From contig NZ_CP004372.1 in NCBI RefSeq assembly GCF_000590925.1, forward strand, positions 444,001-508,000: a stretch of DNA of 64,000 bases, read 5' to 3'. Shown here piece after piece: positions 1-9,031 of the stretch (positions are counted from its first letter, which is position 1; each line of letters opens with the position of its first letter). The notes under the pieces are model-generated. The model did no database searches. It saw only the letters and a list, made by a program, of their open reading frames with translations, and was not told the DNA's origin. A program made the translations under genes and the position numbers. The DNA is from Roseibacterium elongatum DSM 19469. GTDB lineage: Bacteria > Pseudomonadota > Alphaproteobacteria > Rhodobacterales > Rhodobacteraceae.

Positions 1-722
1 CAGGGCCGGGGCCTCGGCCGCCGGGCGCAGGGCCATCGCGCCCTCGATCAGCGTCAGAAGGCTGCCGGCCGGTGTGTACCAGGCATCCTGGATCTCGCGG
101 ACGCGACCGGGCAGGACCGTGCCGATCCCCCGGATCAGGCCCGATTCCGAGAACCGCAGGATCAACCGGCCCATATCTTCGCGGCTATAGCCGATCAGCG
201 GCGGAAAGGTATCGAGAAAGACCGGCCCGTGATCGTCCAGCGCGAAGTTGCGCGGCGCGGCGTGCAATCCGATCCGCTCGGGCCGCTGTGCAACACCGCG
301 CCAGAACCCGGCCACCGCGCCGGCCACCTCCTCCAGCGCGCTGAGCGCGGTATCGGCATCCACCTGCGGCAGCCACGCGCTCAGCAGGCTGGCCGCGCTC
401 ACGGGTGCAGGCGCGGTCGTGTCCTGGCCCATGGCCGCCTGCACGATGACGGGGCGCAGGAACCCATGCTCGTTCAGCAACAGAAACCGTGTGTCGGGCA
501 CGCGCAATCCGGCCAGCTCCAGGCAATCCACATACGCCTCGTGGCGCCGGGCGGCCTGTTCCAGCAGGGCCGGGTCGCGCCCGCGCGGTAGGCCTTGATC
601 ACCCGGTCCGAAAGCGGGCCCTCGGCTGGCTGGAACGGGGCGCAGAAATAGCCAAGCCGACGCACCGGCAGTCCACGCCGGGCATCAAGCGCAGCACGCA
701 CCTGTCCCACCAGTTCGCTCAT
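1..722 (-). CDS. Kinase-fold (phosphotransferase-like) protein, partial, with frame break
   Basis: The gene runs off the left edge, so its C-terminus is missing. The N-terminus begins MSELVGQVRAALDARR (ATG at 722; an AAGG-type Shine-Dalgarno lies just upstream). Near 575-585 the reading frame must gain one base to continue as RDPALLEQAARRHEAYV and onward to the window edge. The later part holds a segment APRNFALDDHGPVFLDTFPP, which resembles the catalytic-loop and metal-binding region (xxN...D) of aminoglycoside-phosphotransferase-like kinases. That assignment is inference from a short motif; the substrate is unknown. The frame break sits in GC-repeat sequence and could be a sequencing error or a real lesion. 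Confidence 0.55.
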
Positions 723-900
723 CGAACACACCTTGTCAGGTCACACATGGCCTAGACGTCGCGCGCAGTTACGCGGCACGACCCGACCTTGTGACATCTC
801 CCCAATGGCCCTTTGGCCAGAGAACAAAACGTGCCTAGAATCGACGCTTTACGCAACGCCATTAGGGGTTTCTTAACCAAAGCGGCGCAATTCTATCCAC

Positions 901-1629
901 ATGCGTTGCCGTGCCGCCACGATTGCCGGGGTTTGCGCCCTGATGCCGTGCCTGTCCGCCCCCGGCCTCGCCGGCCCCTGGGCGCGGGAGGATGGCGACC
1001 TGTTCCTGTCCTTCTCGATCTCGGGCGAGGAAACGCAGACCGATCTGGTATTGGGCGAGGTCGTGCCGGATCGCCACGCCTCGATCTATGCCGAATACGG
1101 GTTGGGCCATCGGCTGACCGCCGGGCTGGATCTGGGTTGGGGCGAAACCGCACAGATGGCCGCTGCCTATCTGCGCCGCACCCTGACCGCCCCCGACAGC
1201 CGCTGGCAGGTCGCGCTGGATGCCGGCATCGCCGGGCGATGGCAGGACGGGGCCGATCCGGTGCCGCTCCTGCGTCTAGGGGCGGCGCTCGGCTATGGGT
1301 TCGGCGGCTGGCAGATCGGGGCCGATTGGCTGCCGCTGGGCCATCAGGGCGGCTGGATGACGCTGGACGCCACCACCCTGACCGACCCCGAGACCGGCGA
1401 TACGATCTGGCAGGGCGAGGCCACCATCGGGCTGCACATGGCCGACCGGCTGCGCATCGCCCTGGCCCTCAAGGCCGAGGACTGGCCCGAGGCCGATCTG
1501 ACCGTTTCGGCGCGCCCCTCGGTCATCTATTCCTTCACCGACCGCACCGCCGTGCAACTGGGCGCACATATGGCCGTGCAGGGGTCGGACGCGGTCGGCC
1601 TGTCCTTTTCGCTGTGGCAGGAATTCTAG
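901..1629 (+). CDS. Predicted outer-membrane beta-barrel protein
   Basis: 242 residues. The first ~24 residues form a Sec-type signal peptide (RCR, then a hydrophobic stretch, ending ...SAPGLAG). The rest alternates polar and hydrophobic residues with many Gly and Trp (GLDLGWGE, GLHMADRLRIALALK) and ends in ...LSFSLWQEF. A terminal Phe on an amphipathic strand is the usual C-terminal signature recognised by the BAM machinery. No enzyme motif is visible. The family is not recognised beyond this; a barrel in the outer membrane of unknown role is the most that can be said. The next gene starts 39 bases downstream on the same strand. Confidence 0.7.
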   Translation: MRCRAATIAGVCALMPCLSAPGLAGPWAREDGDLFLSFSISGEETQTDLVLGEVVPDRHASIYAEYGLGHRLTAGLDLGWGETAQMAAAYLRRTLTAPDSRWQVALDAGIAGRWQDGADPVPLLRLGAALGYGFGGWQIGADWLPLGHQGGWMTLDATTLTDPETGDTIWQGEATIGLHMADRLRIALALKAEDWPEADLTVSARPSVIYSFTDRTAVQLGAHMAVQGSDAVGLSFSLWQEF

Positions 1630-1668
1630 GCCCTGCCACCGGCGCGCGACGCCTGCTAGACTGCCCAG

Positions 1669-2148
1669 ATGACCGAGCGCCAGACCGACCCGATCCGCCC
1701 CACCGATGACGAGGCGCGCGCCCTTGCCCGCGACCTGATCGCCACCGCCCGCCATGCCGCGCTGGGGGTCAGCGCAGCCGACACCGGCGCGCCGATGGTC
1801 ACCCGCATCGCGCTGGTGCCGGGGCCCGATGGCGTGCCGCTCAGCCTGATCTCGACCCTGTCCAGCCATACCGGCGCGCTGCAGGCAAACCCGGCCTGTT
1901 CGCTCCTCATTGGCGAGCCAGGGCCACGCGGCGACCCGCTGACCCATCCGCGCCTGACCCTGCAGGCCCGGGCCGAGGCCGCCGATAAATCGGCGCTCAA
2001 GGACCACTACCTGTCACTCTATCCCAAGGCGCGGCTCTATTACGATTTCAGCGACTTCCAGCTTGTCCGCTTTACCCCCGACATGGCGCTGCTGAATGGC
2101 GGGTTCGGCCGCGCCTACCGCTTGTCGGCGGCCGATCTGGCACCGTAA
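1669..2148 (+). CDS. Pyridoxamine-5'-phosphate-oxidase-like FMN-binding protein (HugZ type)
   Basis: 159 residues. The sequence has the split-barrel flavin-binding pattern of the PNPOx-like/HugZ group: ARDLIATARHAALGVSA at residues ~20-36, then GAPMVTRIALVPG, then the strand SLISTLSSHTGALQANPACS typical of the N-terminal half of these proteins, and YYDFSDFQLVRFTP near the C-terminus. Relatives bind FMN or haem; the ligand cannot be read from this sequence. The protein is short because it lacks the extra C-terminal DUF2470 domain seen in many HugZ-like proteins. It may be co-transcribed with the barrel gene just upstream. Confidence 0.75.
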   Translation: MTERQTDPIRPTDDEARALARDLIATARHAALGVSAADTGAPMVTRIALVPGPDGVPLSLISTLSSHTGALQANPACSLLIGEPGPRGDPLTHPRLTLQARAEAADKSALKDHYLSLYPKARLYYDFSDFQLVRFTPDMALLNGGFGRAYRLSAADLAP

Positions 2149-2220
2149 GGCGGGGGCATCCCCGACCCGCCCCGTCAGTTCGTCATGGGCAAGCGCGCCG
2201 CAAGCTGACATCATGGCAGG

Positions 2221-2766
2221 ATGAGCGATGCGCCCCTCGACCCCGACCTGATTGGCATCTGGATCGTCCCCGGACAGCCACAGACCTACGAGGTGTCGCC
2301 CGACGGCGTTTTTCACGTGGCCGACCCCGAAGAGCCCCTGGCCTACGAGGAGGACGGCCGGATCATGACATTCGGCGCGCGGCGGCTGATCCGCCAGGTC
2401 GGCTCGGGCGAGACGCCGGTCGGCGGCTGGTCGGATGTCGAGACGCGCGATATCTGGGCCTTCGGGCAGGATCAATCCTATTCCGTAAATGCCGATGGCG
2501 TGACCGAAACCGGGATGTGGTCGCTGCGCGATGGCGGTGACAGCCTGTGGCTGTGCGAGGATCGCGCCACGATAACCACCGACGGCGCGCATCTGACCTT
2601 TCGCACCGGCCCAGATGCCGCCACCGGCCTGGGCGCGCCGCAGGCGCTTCGGTACGGCTACACGGTAGAAGACGGGATCTGGCGGGTGCTCGACCCCGAC
2701 AGATGGACCGAGTTGACCCGCTATGTCAGCCTGGCGCGGCTCGAACGGATGTCTGGGGCCGGATAG
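2221..2766 (+). CDS. Hypothetical protein
   Basis: 181 residues, no signal peptide, no membrane segment. The composition is acidic and Trp/Gly-rich with repeated beta-type segments (GIWIVPGQPQTYEVSPDG, GGWSDVETRDIWAFGQDQSY, TGMWSLRDGGDSLWLCED), which suggests a small lipocalin-like or beta-sandwich fold. No catalytic motif is recognised. The start ATG at 2221 follows a GGCAGG Shine-Dalgarno. It converges with the DUF427 gene, leaving only three bases between the two stop codons. Confidence 0.6.
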   Translation: MSDAPLDPDLIGIWIVPGQPQTYEVSPDGVFHVADPEEPLAYEEDGRIMTFGARRLIRQVGSGETPVGGWSDVETRDIWAFGQDQSYSVNADGVTETGMWSLRDGGDSLWLCEDRATITTDGAHLTFRTGPDAATGLGAPQALRYGYTVEDGIWRVLDPDRWTELTRYVSLARLERMSGAG

Positions 2767-2769
2767 CGG

Positions 2770-3247
2770 CTACCAGTGCATCGTGCCGGCCGCGCCCTTG
2801 ATCTGGCCGGTCAGGTTCGGCGTCACCCATCCGCCGTAGAAATCGCCCGGTTGTGGGCGCACGCGCATCTCGCCGACCCAGGCCTCGTCCACAGATCCGG
2901 CATAGAAGCTGACGAAATCGCGAATCTGCGCGAAGCGGGCCGTGGGCGCGGGATAGCACCACGCCGCGTTGCGCACCCGACGCCCGTTCAGGACCAGGTC
3001 GAAATAGGCCGCGCGCCCTTTCCATTCACACCAGGTTTCCCGCGACGCGGGAACCAGCGCCGACATCAGGATGTCGGATTGCGGGATGTAGTAGGTGGGC
3101 GCGTGATGGGTTTCGAGCACGCGAAACGCCGCCTCGCTGTCGGCGATGGGTATCCCGGCCAGGACCACGCGCAACCGCTCGGCCACGGGGTCTAGCCGTG
3201 GGGGGGCGGGGATAATCCTGCACGCATTCGACGGGCAAGGCGGTCAT
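2770..3247 (-). CDS. DUF427 domain-containing protein (frame break in G7 run)
   Basis: The family signature is clear: VVLAGIPIADSEAAFRVLET, HHAPTYYIPQSDI, and RNAAWCYPAP with the conserved WCYP-type turn. The N-terminus MTALPVECVQDYPRPP (ATG at 3247) is in a different frame from the rest. Removing one base from the seven-G run at 3200-3206 gives ...YPRPPRLDPVAERLRVV without interruption, which is what relatives look like. The frame break is therefore probably a homopolymer miscall. DUF427 proteins are small beta-strand-rich proteins of unknown biochemical role, widespread in Rhodobacterales. Confidence 0.8.
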
Positions 3248-3454
3248 GGGGCGCTCCGGGTGTTTCAGGGTCTGCGCGAGAGCTAGCGCGCGGGATGCCA
3301 AAGCAAAACCCCGCGCGCCCCCGCACGATGCCGCAGTCCGGGGCGGGGGTGGCCGACTGGCCGGTAAAACCGGCGCGGCCCCTCCCCCCGCCCAGCATGC
3401 GCCCTGCGTCCCGCCGGCCGCACCCTTGGGCGGGGGCCGGCGGCGCGGGCGGCA

Positions 3455-5746
3455 TCAGGTGTCGCAGCGCGCGGTCATGTTGACCGTGCCCCGCACATCC
3501 TGCGACCAGTTCAGGCGGATCGTCTGCCGCCCCACCCCGTGCCGCGTGGTGGCATAGGGCATGGTGTAGATCGCCACGTTCGAGACCGAGCGCACGGCCC
3601 CCTCGGGCAGGACCGACAGCGCCGACATCGCCTGCAAGCCGAAGGGCAGCACATCCGACAGGTCGATGTTCCACACGCTGACCGGCGTCGCCTCGGTATG
3701 GCGGCGGATCACCGGGTTTTCGGTGCGCTTGGTGATGCCGTGGAACGTGTTGCCGGTGAACAGCAGGTCCGTCGCGCGGCCCGTGTCGAGCGGCGCGATA
3801 CTGTCATCCACCCCCTCGACCGCCTCGAGCGCCGCGCCCCCCGTCTTCTTGAAGAGGTTGTCGCAGACGGACAGCCCGTTGATGTAGTGGTCGGGTCCAT
3901 AGGGCTTGATGACGATGTATTTCATCCACGGCCCTGCCCCGGTGGCGAAGAAGATGTTGGAATTCACCGTCAGCCCGTGGAACGAGTATTCGCCCTGCAT
4001 CTCGGGGTTGGGGTCATGCTCGTTGCCCCACTCGATATAACAGTTGTCCACGTAATTGCCGGTGAAGGTCATCTTGCAATTGGTGCCGGTGATCACCAGG
4101 CCGGGCGAGCGCAACCCGTCGGTCTCGCTGTCGCCCTGGAAAAAGTGGTTGCCGGTGACGATATTGCCGGTGCCGCCCATCACGGCGAAATGCAGGAACT
4201 TGACCGCGCGGTTGTCGCGGATCTTCACATCCGAGGAATTGGTGTTGAACGCGATCGAGACGCGGTCCTGCACGCGGGCGGTCTGTTCGTTCGACAGGAA
4301 CTGGCACCGGTCGATCTGCATGCCCTGGCACCCCTCGTCGCAGGAGGTGATGCCGCGATCCTTCGGGCCGGTGAAGAAACAGTCCTGCACCTGGAACACA
4401 AGCCCGTCGCGCGCCAGCATCAGGCCCGAACACCGCCCGGCGCACAGAAACTCGATATCCGACACCACGAAGCGTTGCAGGTTCAGGAACCCCGAGAAAT
4501 CCAGCAGGTACTTGAACCGGGTGAAGGTGTAGGTCTGCTGCGACGGCGCGCCCCAGAGCGGGCTGGACAGGAACACCTTTTGCTGCGCGGCATTCACGCC
4601 GGTGACATAGACCTCGCGGCCCACGCCCGTGGGCCCCGTCACCAGCGCCCCCACCGGGATGTCGCCGGCATTGGCGACGCCGGTCAGGGTCGTGCCGTCG
4701 GTGTTGACCCAATTGCCGCTGCGGGTATGCACCTCGTCCTGCCAGGCGGTGGACTCCTCGGCCGAAAGCTGGCCGTTGCGGATCACGCGACGGTTGGCAT
4801 AGGTGTTGCGGTTGCCCACGATCTGTTGCACGTCCAAAGGTGCGTCCAGCAGAACCCGCCGCCCGCACAGGTCGAACGCCTCGTGGTCGGATTGATTGAA
4901 CAGCTGTTGCAGACCTTTCTTAAGCCCCAGCACATCGTCGCCGAACGCCTCGGAATAGCCCTTGAGATCGAAATTCTCGTTCAGAGACAGGCGCGCGGCA
5001 TCGGGCATGACCAGTTTGCCCTCGAAGCGCACGGGGTTGTTCATGGTCAGGTTGGCCGAGATGTAGAACGTGCCCGCGGGGACCAGCACCTCGCGCCCGG
5101 CGGCGGCGGCATCGGCGGCGAAAAAGGCCGACCGGTCATCGGTGACGCCATCGCCCATCGCGCCGAAATCGCGCACATCGACCCAATCCATCATCTTGCG
5201 ATGGAAGACATGGGTGACATCCTCGATCACGAGGCTTTCGATGCGGATCTGTCCCGAATTCGGCCCGGTGAAATCGAGGCCGAAATACCCGTAATCGGGC
5301 GTGTCGCCCCAGGGCATGTCAACGCCGCCACGCGCGCCGGTGCCCACGATGGCCGAGACCGTCACGATCTCGCCATAGGCGGTCAGGGTGGTTTCGGGGC
5401 CGGTCAGCGCAATGCCGGTGACGGGGTTGTCGCCCGCATCCCCGGCCCAGGCGGCGACCCGCACCGTGGGCAGGTTGCCCGACAGGACCTTGAGCCGCGC
5501 GCTGATCCGCAGGTAGGTGCCCGGCAGGATCGGGGTCTGGCCCATGAAGCGCAGCTTGGTCAGCGTCTCGGTCTTGAGGAGTTCGAGGCAGTCGCCGAAA
5601 TCGGGATCGGCAGGCACCAGGGCCGCATTGGCGGCGCTGGCCCAGGTGTCCGAGCCGGGCGTGCCATCGCCCCGCGACCACACCCCCAGCCCCTCCGCAA
5701 AGGCGGGCGGCATCAGCACCAGACCGTCGGTGATCACCTGATTCAT
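3455..5746 (-). CDS. Right-handed beta-helix (pectate-lyase-superfamily) protein
   Basis: 763 residues from the start chosen at 5746 (MNQVITDGLVLMPPAF), preceded by AAAAGGGGA; an upstream in-frame ATG at 5845 lacks this. Residues ~1-180 form a carbohydrate-binding-like beta-sandwich. Residue ~190 onward opens with the hallmark VDVRDFGAMGDGVTDDRSAF of pectate-lyase-superfamily/GH28-related proteins, followed by many short beta-helix coils (TGNYVDNC, VTGNHFFQGDS, KIRDNRAVKF, VCDNLFKKTGG). There is no signal peptide, so export would need another route. Such proteins in Rhodobacterales are often linked to exopolysaccharide or phage-tail-like polysaccharide depolymerisation; the substrate is unknown. 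Confidence 0.8.
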   Translation of the reverse strand: MNQVITDGLVLMPPAFAEGLGVWSRGDGTPGSDTWASAANAALVPADPDFGDCLELLKTETLTKLRFMGQTPILPGTYLRISARLKVLSGNLPTVRVAAWAGDAGDNPVTGIALTGPETTLTAYGEIVTVSAIVGTGARGGVDMPWGDTPDYGYFGLDFTGPNSGQIRIESLVIEDVTHVFHRKMMDWVDVRDFGAMGDGVTDDRSAFFAADAAAAGREVLVPAGTFYISANLTMNNPVRFEGKLVMPDAARLSLNENFDLKGYSEAFGDDVLGLKKGLQQLFNQSDHEAFDLCGRRVLLDAPLDVQQIVGNRNTYANRRVIRNGQLSAEESTAWQDEVHTRSGNWVNTDGTTLTGVANAGDIPVGALVTGPTGVGREVYVTGVNAAQQKVFLSSPLWGAPSQQTYTFTRFKYLLDFSGFLNLQRFVVSDIEFLCAGRCSGLMLARDGLVFQVQDCFFTGPKDRGITSCDEGCQGMQIDRCQFLSNEQTARVQDRVSIAFNTNSSDVKIRDNRAVKFLHFAVMGGTGNIVTGNHFFQGDSETDGLRSPGLVITGTNCKMTFTGNYVDNCYIEWGNEHDPNPEMQGEYSFHGLTVNSNIFFATGAGPWMKYIVIKPYGPDHYINGLSVCDNLFKKTGGAALEAVEGVDDSIAPLDTGRATDLLFTGNTFHGITKRTENPVIRRHTEATPVSVWNIDLSDVLPFGLQAMSALSVLPEGAVRSVSNVAIYTMPYATTRHGVGRQTIRLNWSQDVRGTVNMTARCDT

Positions 5747-6124
5747 GTCAGTCCCCTTTTCCCGCGCAAGGGTCGGACAGGACCGCAGGCGCGCCATGAA
5801 GATCGGACCAGAACAGGGAACCCGAGGCGCCCCGAAACTGGCCACCTCGATTGTTGAGCGATGTGTGAAAAAACGCCGGTTTTCGCCGGGCTGGATACGG
5901 TTCTACGGCAGAGACGTTAACATCGGGTTAAGGGGGCGCGAAAACCTGCGCGGCCCGAAACCGGAGCGGGGCGGCGGCCCGACCGCAGCCGGCCTTCACG
6001 TCGATCCGCGGGTGGGACAGGGGCGGTTTTCAGGGCCGCAAGACAGGGGCGGCCCCTCTCGGCGGTGAAAGCGGCGCGTCCCTATGCCAGGCTTCGCCGA
6101 GGCACCTATGGGGAGGCGGCGGCC
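5747..6124. other. Intergenic region, 378 bases
   Basis: Between the divergent beta-helix gene (minus) and the decayed homocysteine S-methyltransferase (plus). It holds the ribosome-binding site of the beta-helix gene and presumably its promoter. No convincing gene, RNA or repeat is seen in the remainder. Confidence 0.5.
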
Positions 6125-6750
6125 ATGACGCGCAAGAGCGGCAGGTTTCCGGACGTGACCGCCGACCTTCTGTTGGCCTATCTCGGGATGGAGACCGATC
6201 TGATCTTCAATCGCGGCGTGGACCTGCCCGGTTTCGCGTCCTTTCCGCTACTCGAAACCCCTGAGGGGCGCGATGTTCTGACGGGATACATGGTCGACAT
6301 AATCGCGCTCGGCTTCCCCTGGGTCGCCAACCGCGATCGGGCGGCCGATCTCGGCGCTGACCGATACTGAGGTCGATGTCATCAGCGGCAACACACTGGC
6401 CTACCCGGCCGAAGCCATCGGCATCGTGCGGGCCGCGCGGCGTGTCGGCTTGCCCGTGGTAATCGCCGTCACGGTAAAGACGGATGGACGCCTTCCGACC
6501 GGGATATCTCTGAAAAACGCGATCTTGCAACTGGATGCGGCGACGGATGATGTCGCGGCCCATGTCATGATCAACGGTGCGCATCCCGATCATGTCGCTT
6601 CGGTGCTGGAAGATCGGCCTTGGGCCCGGCGCGTCCGGGGGATCGTCGCCAACGCGTCGAGATGCAGCCATGCCGAGCTTGACGCTGCCGAGGTGCTGGG
6701 CGGATGGTGCAGCACCGATATGCGGCATATGGCAGAGATCGCCAGCGCCG
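6125..6750 (+). pseudogene. Remnant of a homocysteine S-methyltransferase-like gene
   Basis: The N-terminal piece (GMETDLIFNRGVDLPGFASF, then LETPEGRDVLTGYMVDI) matches the start of homocysteine S-methyltransferase-family proteins. It jumps straight to WVANRDRAADLGA and stops at ~6368. In another frame the sequence resumes with DVISGNTLAYPAEAIGIVRA, LPVVIAVTVKTDGRLPTG, MINGAHPDHV and VRGIVANASRCSHAEL, ending in a damaged zinc-site motif GGWCSTDMRHMAEIA, where family members have GGCCGTD. Roughly 70 residues of the central barrel and part of the C-terminal region are missing. An intact paralogue of the same family lies next door on the opposite strand. Confidence 0.8.
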
Positions 6751-6825
6751 CCGCTTCGGCTGGACGCCGAACGCCCCATTGTGTCCAGGCCATACCCCCG
6801 GAAAAGGCGCGGTATCCGTCCGCCT

Positions 6826-7710
6826 TCAGGCGGCGACACCGTGTTTGAAGCGACGCGCCAGTTCCGCGATATGGGCCGGCCCGATCTCGCAGCAGCCGCC
6901 GATGGTGCGCGCGCCGTGCGCGGCCCAGGTTTCGGCAAAGCCGGCATAGGCGGCTGGCCCGATATCCTGGCGGGCGCTCAGCAGGTCGGTTGTGGCCCCG
7001 ATCTTGTCGAAGCGCGGATCGATCCGGGTGAAGCCGTTGGCGTAGCCGCCGACATGATCGTGCAACGCCGCAAGGATCGGCAGGCCCTGCGACACGGCCT
7101 CGGGGCGGGAACAGTTCAGCAGAACCCGCGCGGGTGCGTACTCGGCCAACAGCGGCGCGAGATCGGCCAGCGCCTCGCCCGAGCGCAGGCGCGTGCCATC
7201 GCCGTCATCGACGCTGAGTGCCAGCCAGACGGGTTTGCCGAGGCCCTGGGCGCCCATGAGCCCACCGCGCGCCTGATCGACCGAGGACATGGTTTCCAGC
7301 AGCAGCACATCGACAAGGCGCGCCTGAGTCCGGGCGACCTGCGCGTAGATATCGGCGGCGATTTCGGCCGTGGGCGCATTGTCGGGCCGATAGGAGAACC
7401 CGATCGGCCCCAGCGACCCGGCCACAAGGCCGTGACCGGCACCGTCCCGCGCCTGACAGGCGAGGCGGCAGGCGATCTCGGTCAACTCGTGCAGACGATC
7501 GCTCATGCCGAACGCCGCCAGCCGGTCGGGCAGCACGGCATAGGTGTTGGTGGTGGCGACATCCGCCCCGGCACCGAAGAAATCGCGGTGCACATCGGCG
7601 ACCAGATCGGGCGCATCCACCAGCGCCTGCAGGGACCAAAGCGGCGTGGCCCGCCCGGCGCGATGCACCAGTTCCTGCCCCAGGCCGCCGTCGAGAATGG
7701 TGATGTCCAT
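6826..7710 (-). CDS. Homocysteine S-methyltransferase family protein
   Basis: 294 residues, the normal length for this zinc-dependent (beta/alpha)8 family that moves a methyl group from a donor such as S-methylmethionine or SAM to homocysteine. Visible features: ILDGGLGQEL at the N-terminus, TTNTYAVLPDRL, the glycine-rich AGSLGPIG, the first zinc ligand in LLNCSRPEA and the Cys pair in IGGCCEIGPAHI near the C-terminus. All three expected Cys ligands are present, so it should be active. The start at 7710 follows GGGGAAG. The methyl donor cannot be told from sequence. It faces the decayed paralogue, with only ~75 bases between them. Confidence 0.85.
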   Translation of the reverse strand: MDITILDGGLGQELVHRAGRATPLWSLQALVDAPDLVADVHRDFFGAGADVATTNTYAVLPDRLAAFGMSDRLHELTEIACRLACQARDGAGHGLVAGSLGPIGFSYRPDNAPTAEIAADIYAQVARTQARLVDVLLLETMSSVDQARGGLMGAQGLGKPVWLALSVDDGDGTRLRSGEALADLAPLLAEYAPARVLLNCSRPEAVSQGLPILAALHDHVGGYANGFTRIDPRFDKIGATTDLLSARQDIGPAAYAGFAETWAAHGARTIGGCCEIGPAHIAELARRFKHGVAA

Positions 7711-7813
7711 GTCGCTTCCCCGCGTGAACGTACAGGCGCGATATAGCCGCGCGGACCATCACGTCGAGCCCGAATTACGGCGGGCAAAAGAACCCGCAAT
7801 TTTTTTAGGTGCC

Positions 7814-8230
7814 TCAGGCAGCGACGCTGGGGGCCTCGAGAATCTGGACACCGTTGATGCGCCAGCCCTCGTCGGTCTGGATCATCTGGTATCCCAGATA
7901 ATGCACGCGCCCCGCCTGGTCGAAGACCTCGACCCGCTGGACGAGGACGCGGCCCAGCGATTGCAGGTCGATGAAGCGGACCGCCCCCGGCGTCCAGACC
8001 ATCGGATAGCCCTGTTCGACCATGGCGGCGAAATTCTCGGGCGTGCCGAAAAGGCGCTGGATGGTGGGGCTGGCGAACTCCCATGCCGTGTCGACATCCT
8101 CGGCGCGGAAGGCGTCGAACTGACCGCCGATCACGCTTTCGATCTCGGGATTGGGGTCGAGCACCTGTTGCGCCTGCGCGCTGAGCGTGGCGAGGCCGAG
8201 GGTAAGGGCGGCAAGGATGGCACGCAGCAT
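7814..8230 (-). CDS. DUF4864 domain-containing exported protein
   Basis: 138 residues. A signal peptide covers residues 1-20 (LRAILAALTLGLATLSAQA|QQ). The mature part has the NTF2-like DUF4864 pattern: IESVIGGQFDAFRAEDVDTA, ASPTIQRLFGTPENFAAMVEQGYP, then LGYQMIQTDEGWRINGVQIL. The family is periplasmic and of unknown function, common in Rhodobacterales. The C-terminus VAA stops just before a short AT stretch at 7798-7806. Confidence 0.85.
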   Translation of the reverse strand: MLRAILAALTLGLATLSAQAQQVLDPNPEIESVIGGQFDAFRAEDVDTAWEFASPTIQRLFGTPENFAAMVEQGYPMVWTPGAVRFIDLQSLGRVLVQRVEVFDQAGRVHYLGYQMIQTDEGWRINGVQILEAPSVAA

Positions 8231-8296
8231 GTCGGGGTCTCCTGTCGTTTGTCCTTTCAGAAGTGACGTAGCGCGCGGGCGAATGGTTTCACGCGA

Positions 8297-9028
8297 TCAG
8301 GGATCGAGGAAGCGGAAGGCGCGTTTCAACTCGGCCACGGCGTTTTCGGGATACCAGCGGCCATGGGCCAGCAGGATGCGCTGTGGCTCCCACGCGATCA
8401 TGCGACCGATGGCGCGGCGCAACTTGGGCTTGTCGAACACTAGGCGCATGTCGCGCGGCATGGAGCCGTCGGGGTCCTGGTTGCCCGCGACCTTGGTGAA
8501 AAGGCGCATGTGCCACGGCAGTTTCGACGGTTCGAAATTCTCGATCAGGTCGGTCAGGATCAGGCTGTGGGACTTCTTATGAAAGAATACTGCCTCGCGG
8601 TGGATATGCGAGCCGGGGACGATCATCTGGTCCAGATCGCCGGACCATGCGGGCGGGGCGTCATTGCTCAGCAGGTGATCGGCGCGCAGGCGGACGTCGC
8701 GATCCTTGGCGCGCTCGCGGACGCCCGGCGCGACCCAGGTTTCTGCGGCAGGCACTGCATCGGCCCAATCCTGGATATGGGCGTAGTGAATCCAGTTCGG
8801 GGCGATCAGGTGCCGGATGGCACCGAGCGCCTGCAGTTTTGCTAGAAGATCGGCATCGAAGGCGATGGGCGAATGCAGCCAGAGATCGCCGGAGGACAGC
8901 CGCACGACGGTCATCCGCGTGGGGAAGTCCATCCGGTAGAAGTCGATCTCGGGGCCGTCGACGATCCAGATATCGTCGTCGACGGGCTTGAGCGTGAAGA
9001 GCGGCGGATATGTGCCCTCCGCCGCCAT
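8297..9028 (-). CDS. DUF4336 domain-containing protein
   Basis: 243 residues. The sequence resembles the metallo-beta-lactamase-like DUF4336 family: VDDDIWIVDGPEIDFYRMDFPTRM at the N-terminus, SPIAFDADLLAKLQALGAIRHLIAPNWIHYAHI, and LILTDLIENFEP. The His residues in NWIHYAHIQDW and the late AHGRW fit a metal-site scaffold, but the classical HxHxDH motif is absent, so hydrolase activity is uncertain. The start codon lies three bases after the stop of lysS, so it is probably co-transcribed with it. Confidence 0.8.
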   Translation of the reverse strand: MAAEGTYPPLFTLKPVDDDIWIVDGPEIDFYRMDFPTRMTVVRLSSGDLWLHSPIAFDADLLAKLQALGAIRHLIAPNWIHYAHIQDWADAVPAAETWVAPGVRERAKDRDVRLRADHLLSNDAPPAWSGDLDQMIVPGSHIHREAVFFHKKSHSLILTDLIENFEPSKLPWHMRLFTKVAGNQDPDGSMPRDMRLVFDKPKLRRAIGRMIAWEPQRILLAHGRWYPENAVAELKRAFRFLDP

Positions 9029-9031
9029 GGT

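Noticed and set aside
7779..7806. GCGGG/CCCGC hairpin followed by seven T, reading as a plus-strand terminator
   Set aside because: Both neighbouring genes are on the minus strand and no plus-strand transcript is expected to end here; on the minus strand the hairpin is not followed by T. Not listed as a terminator.
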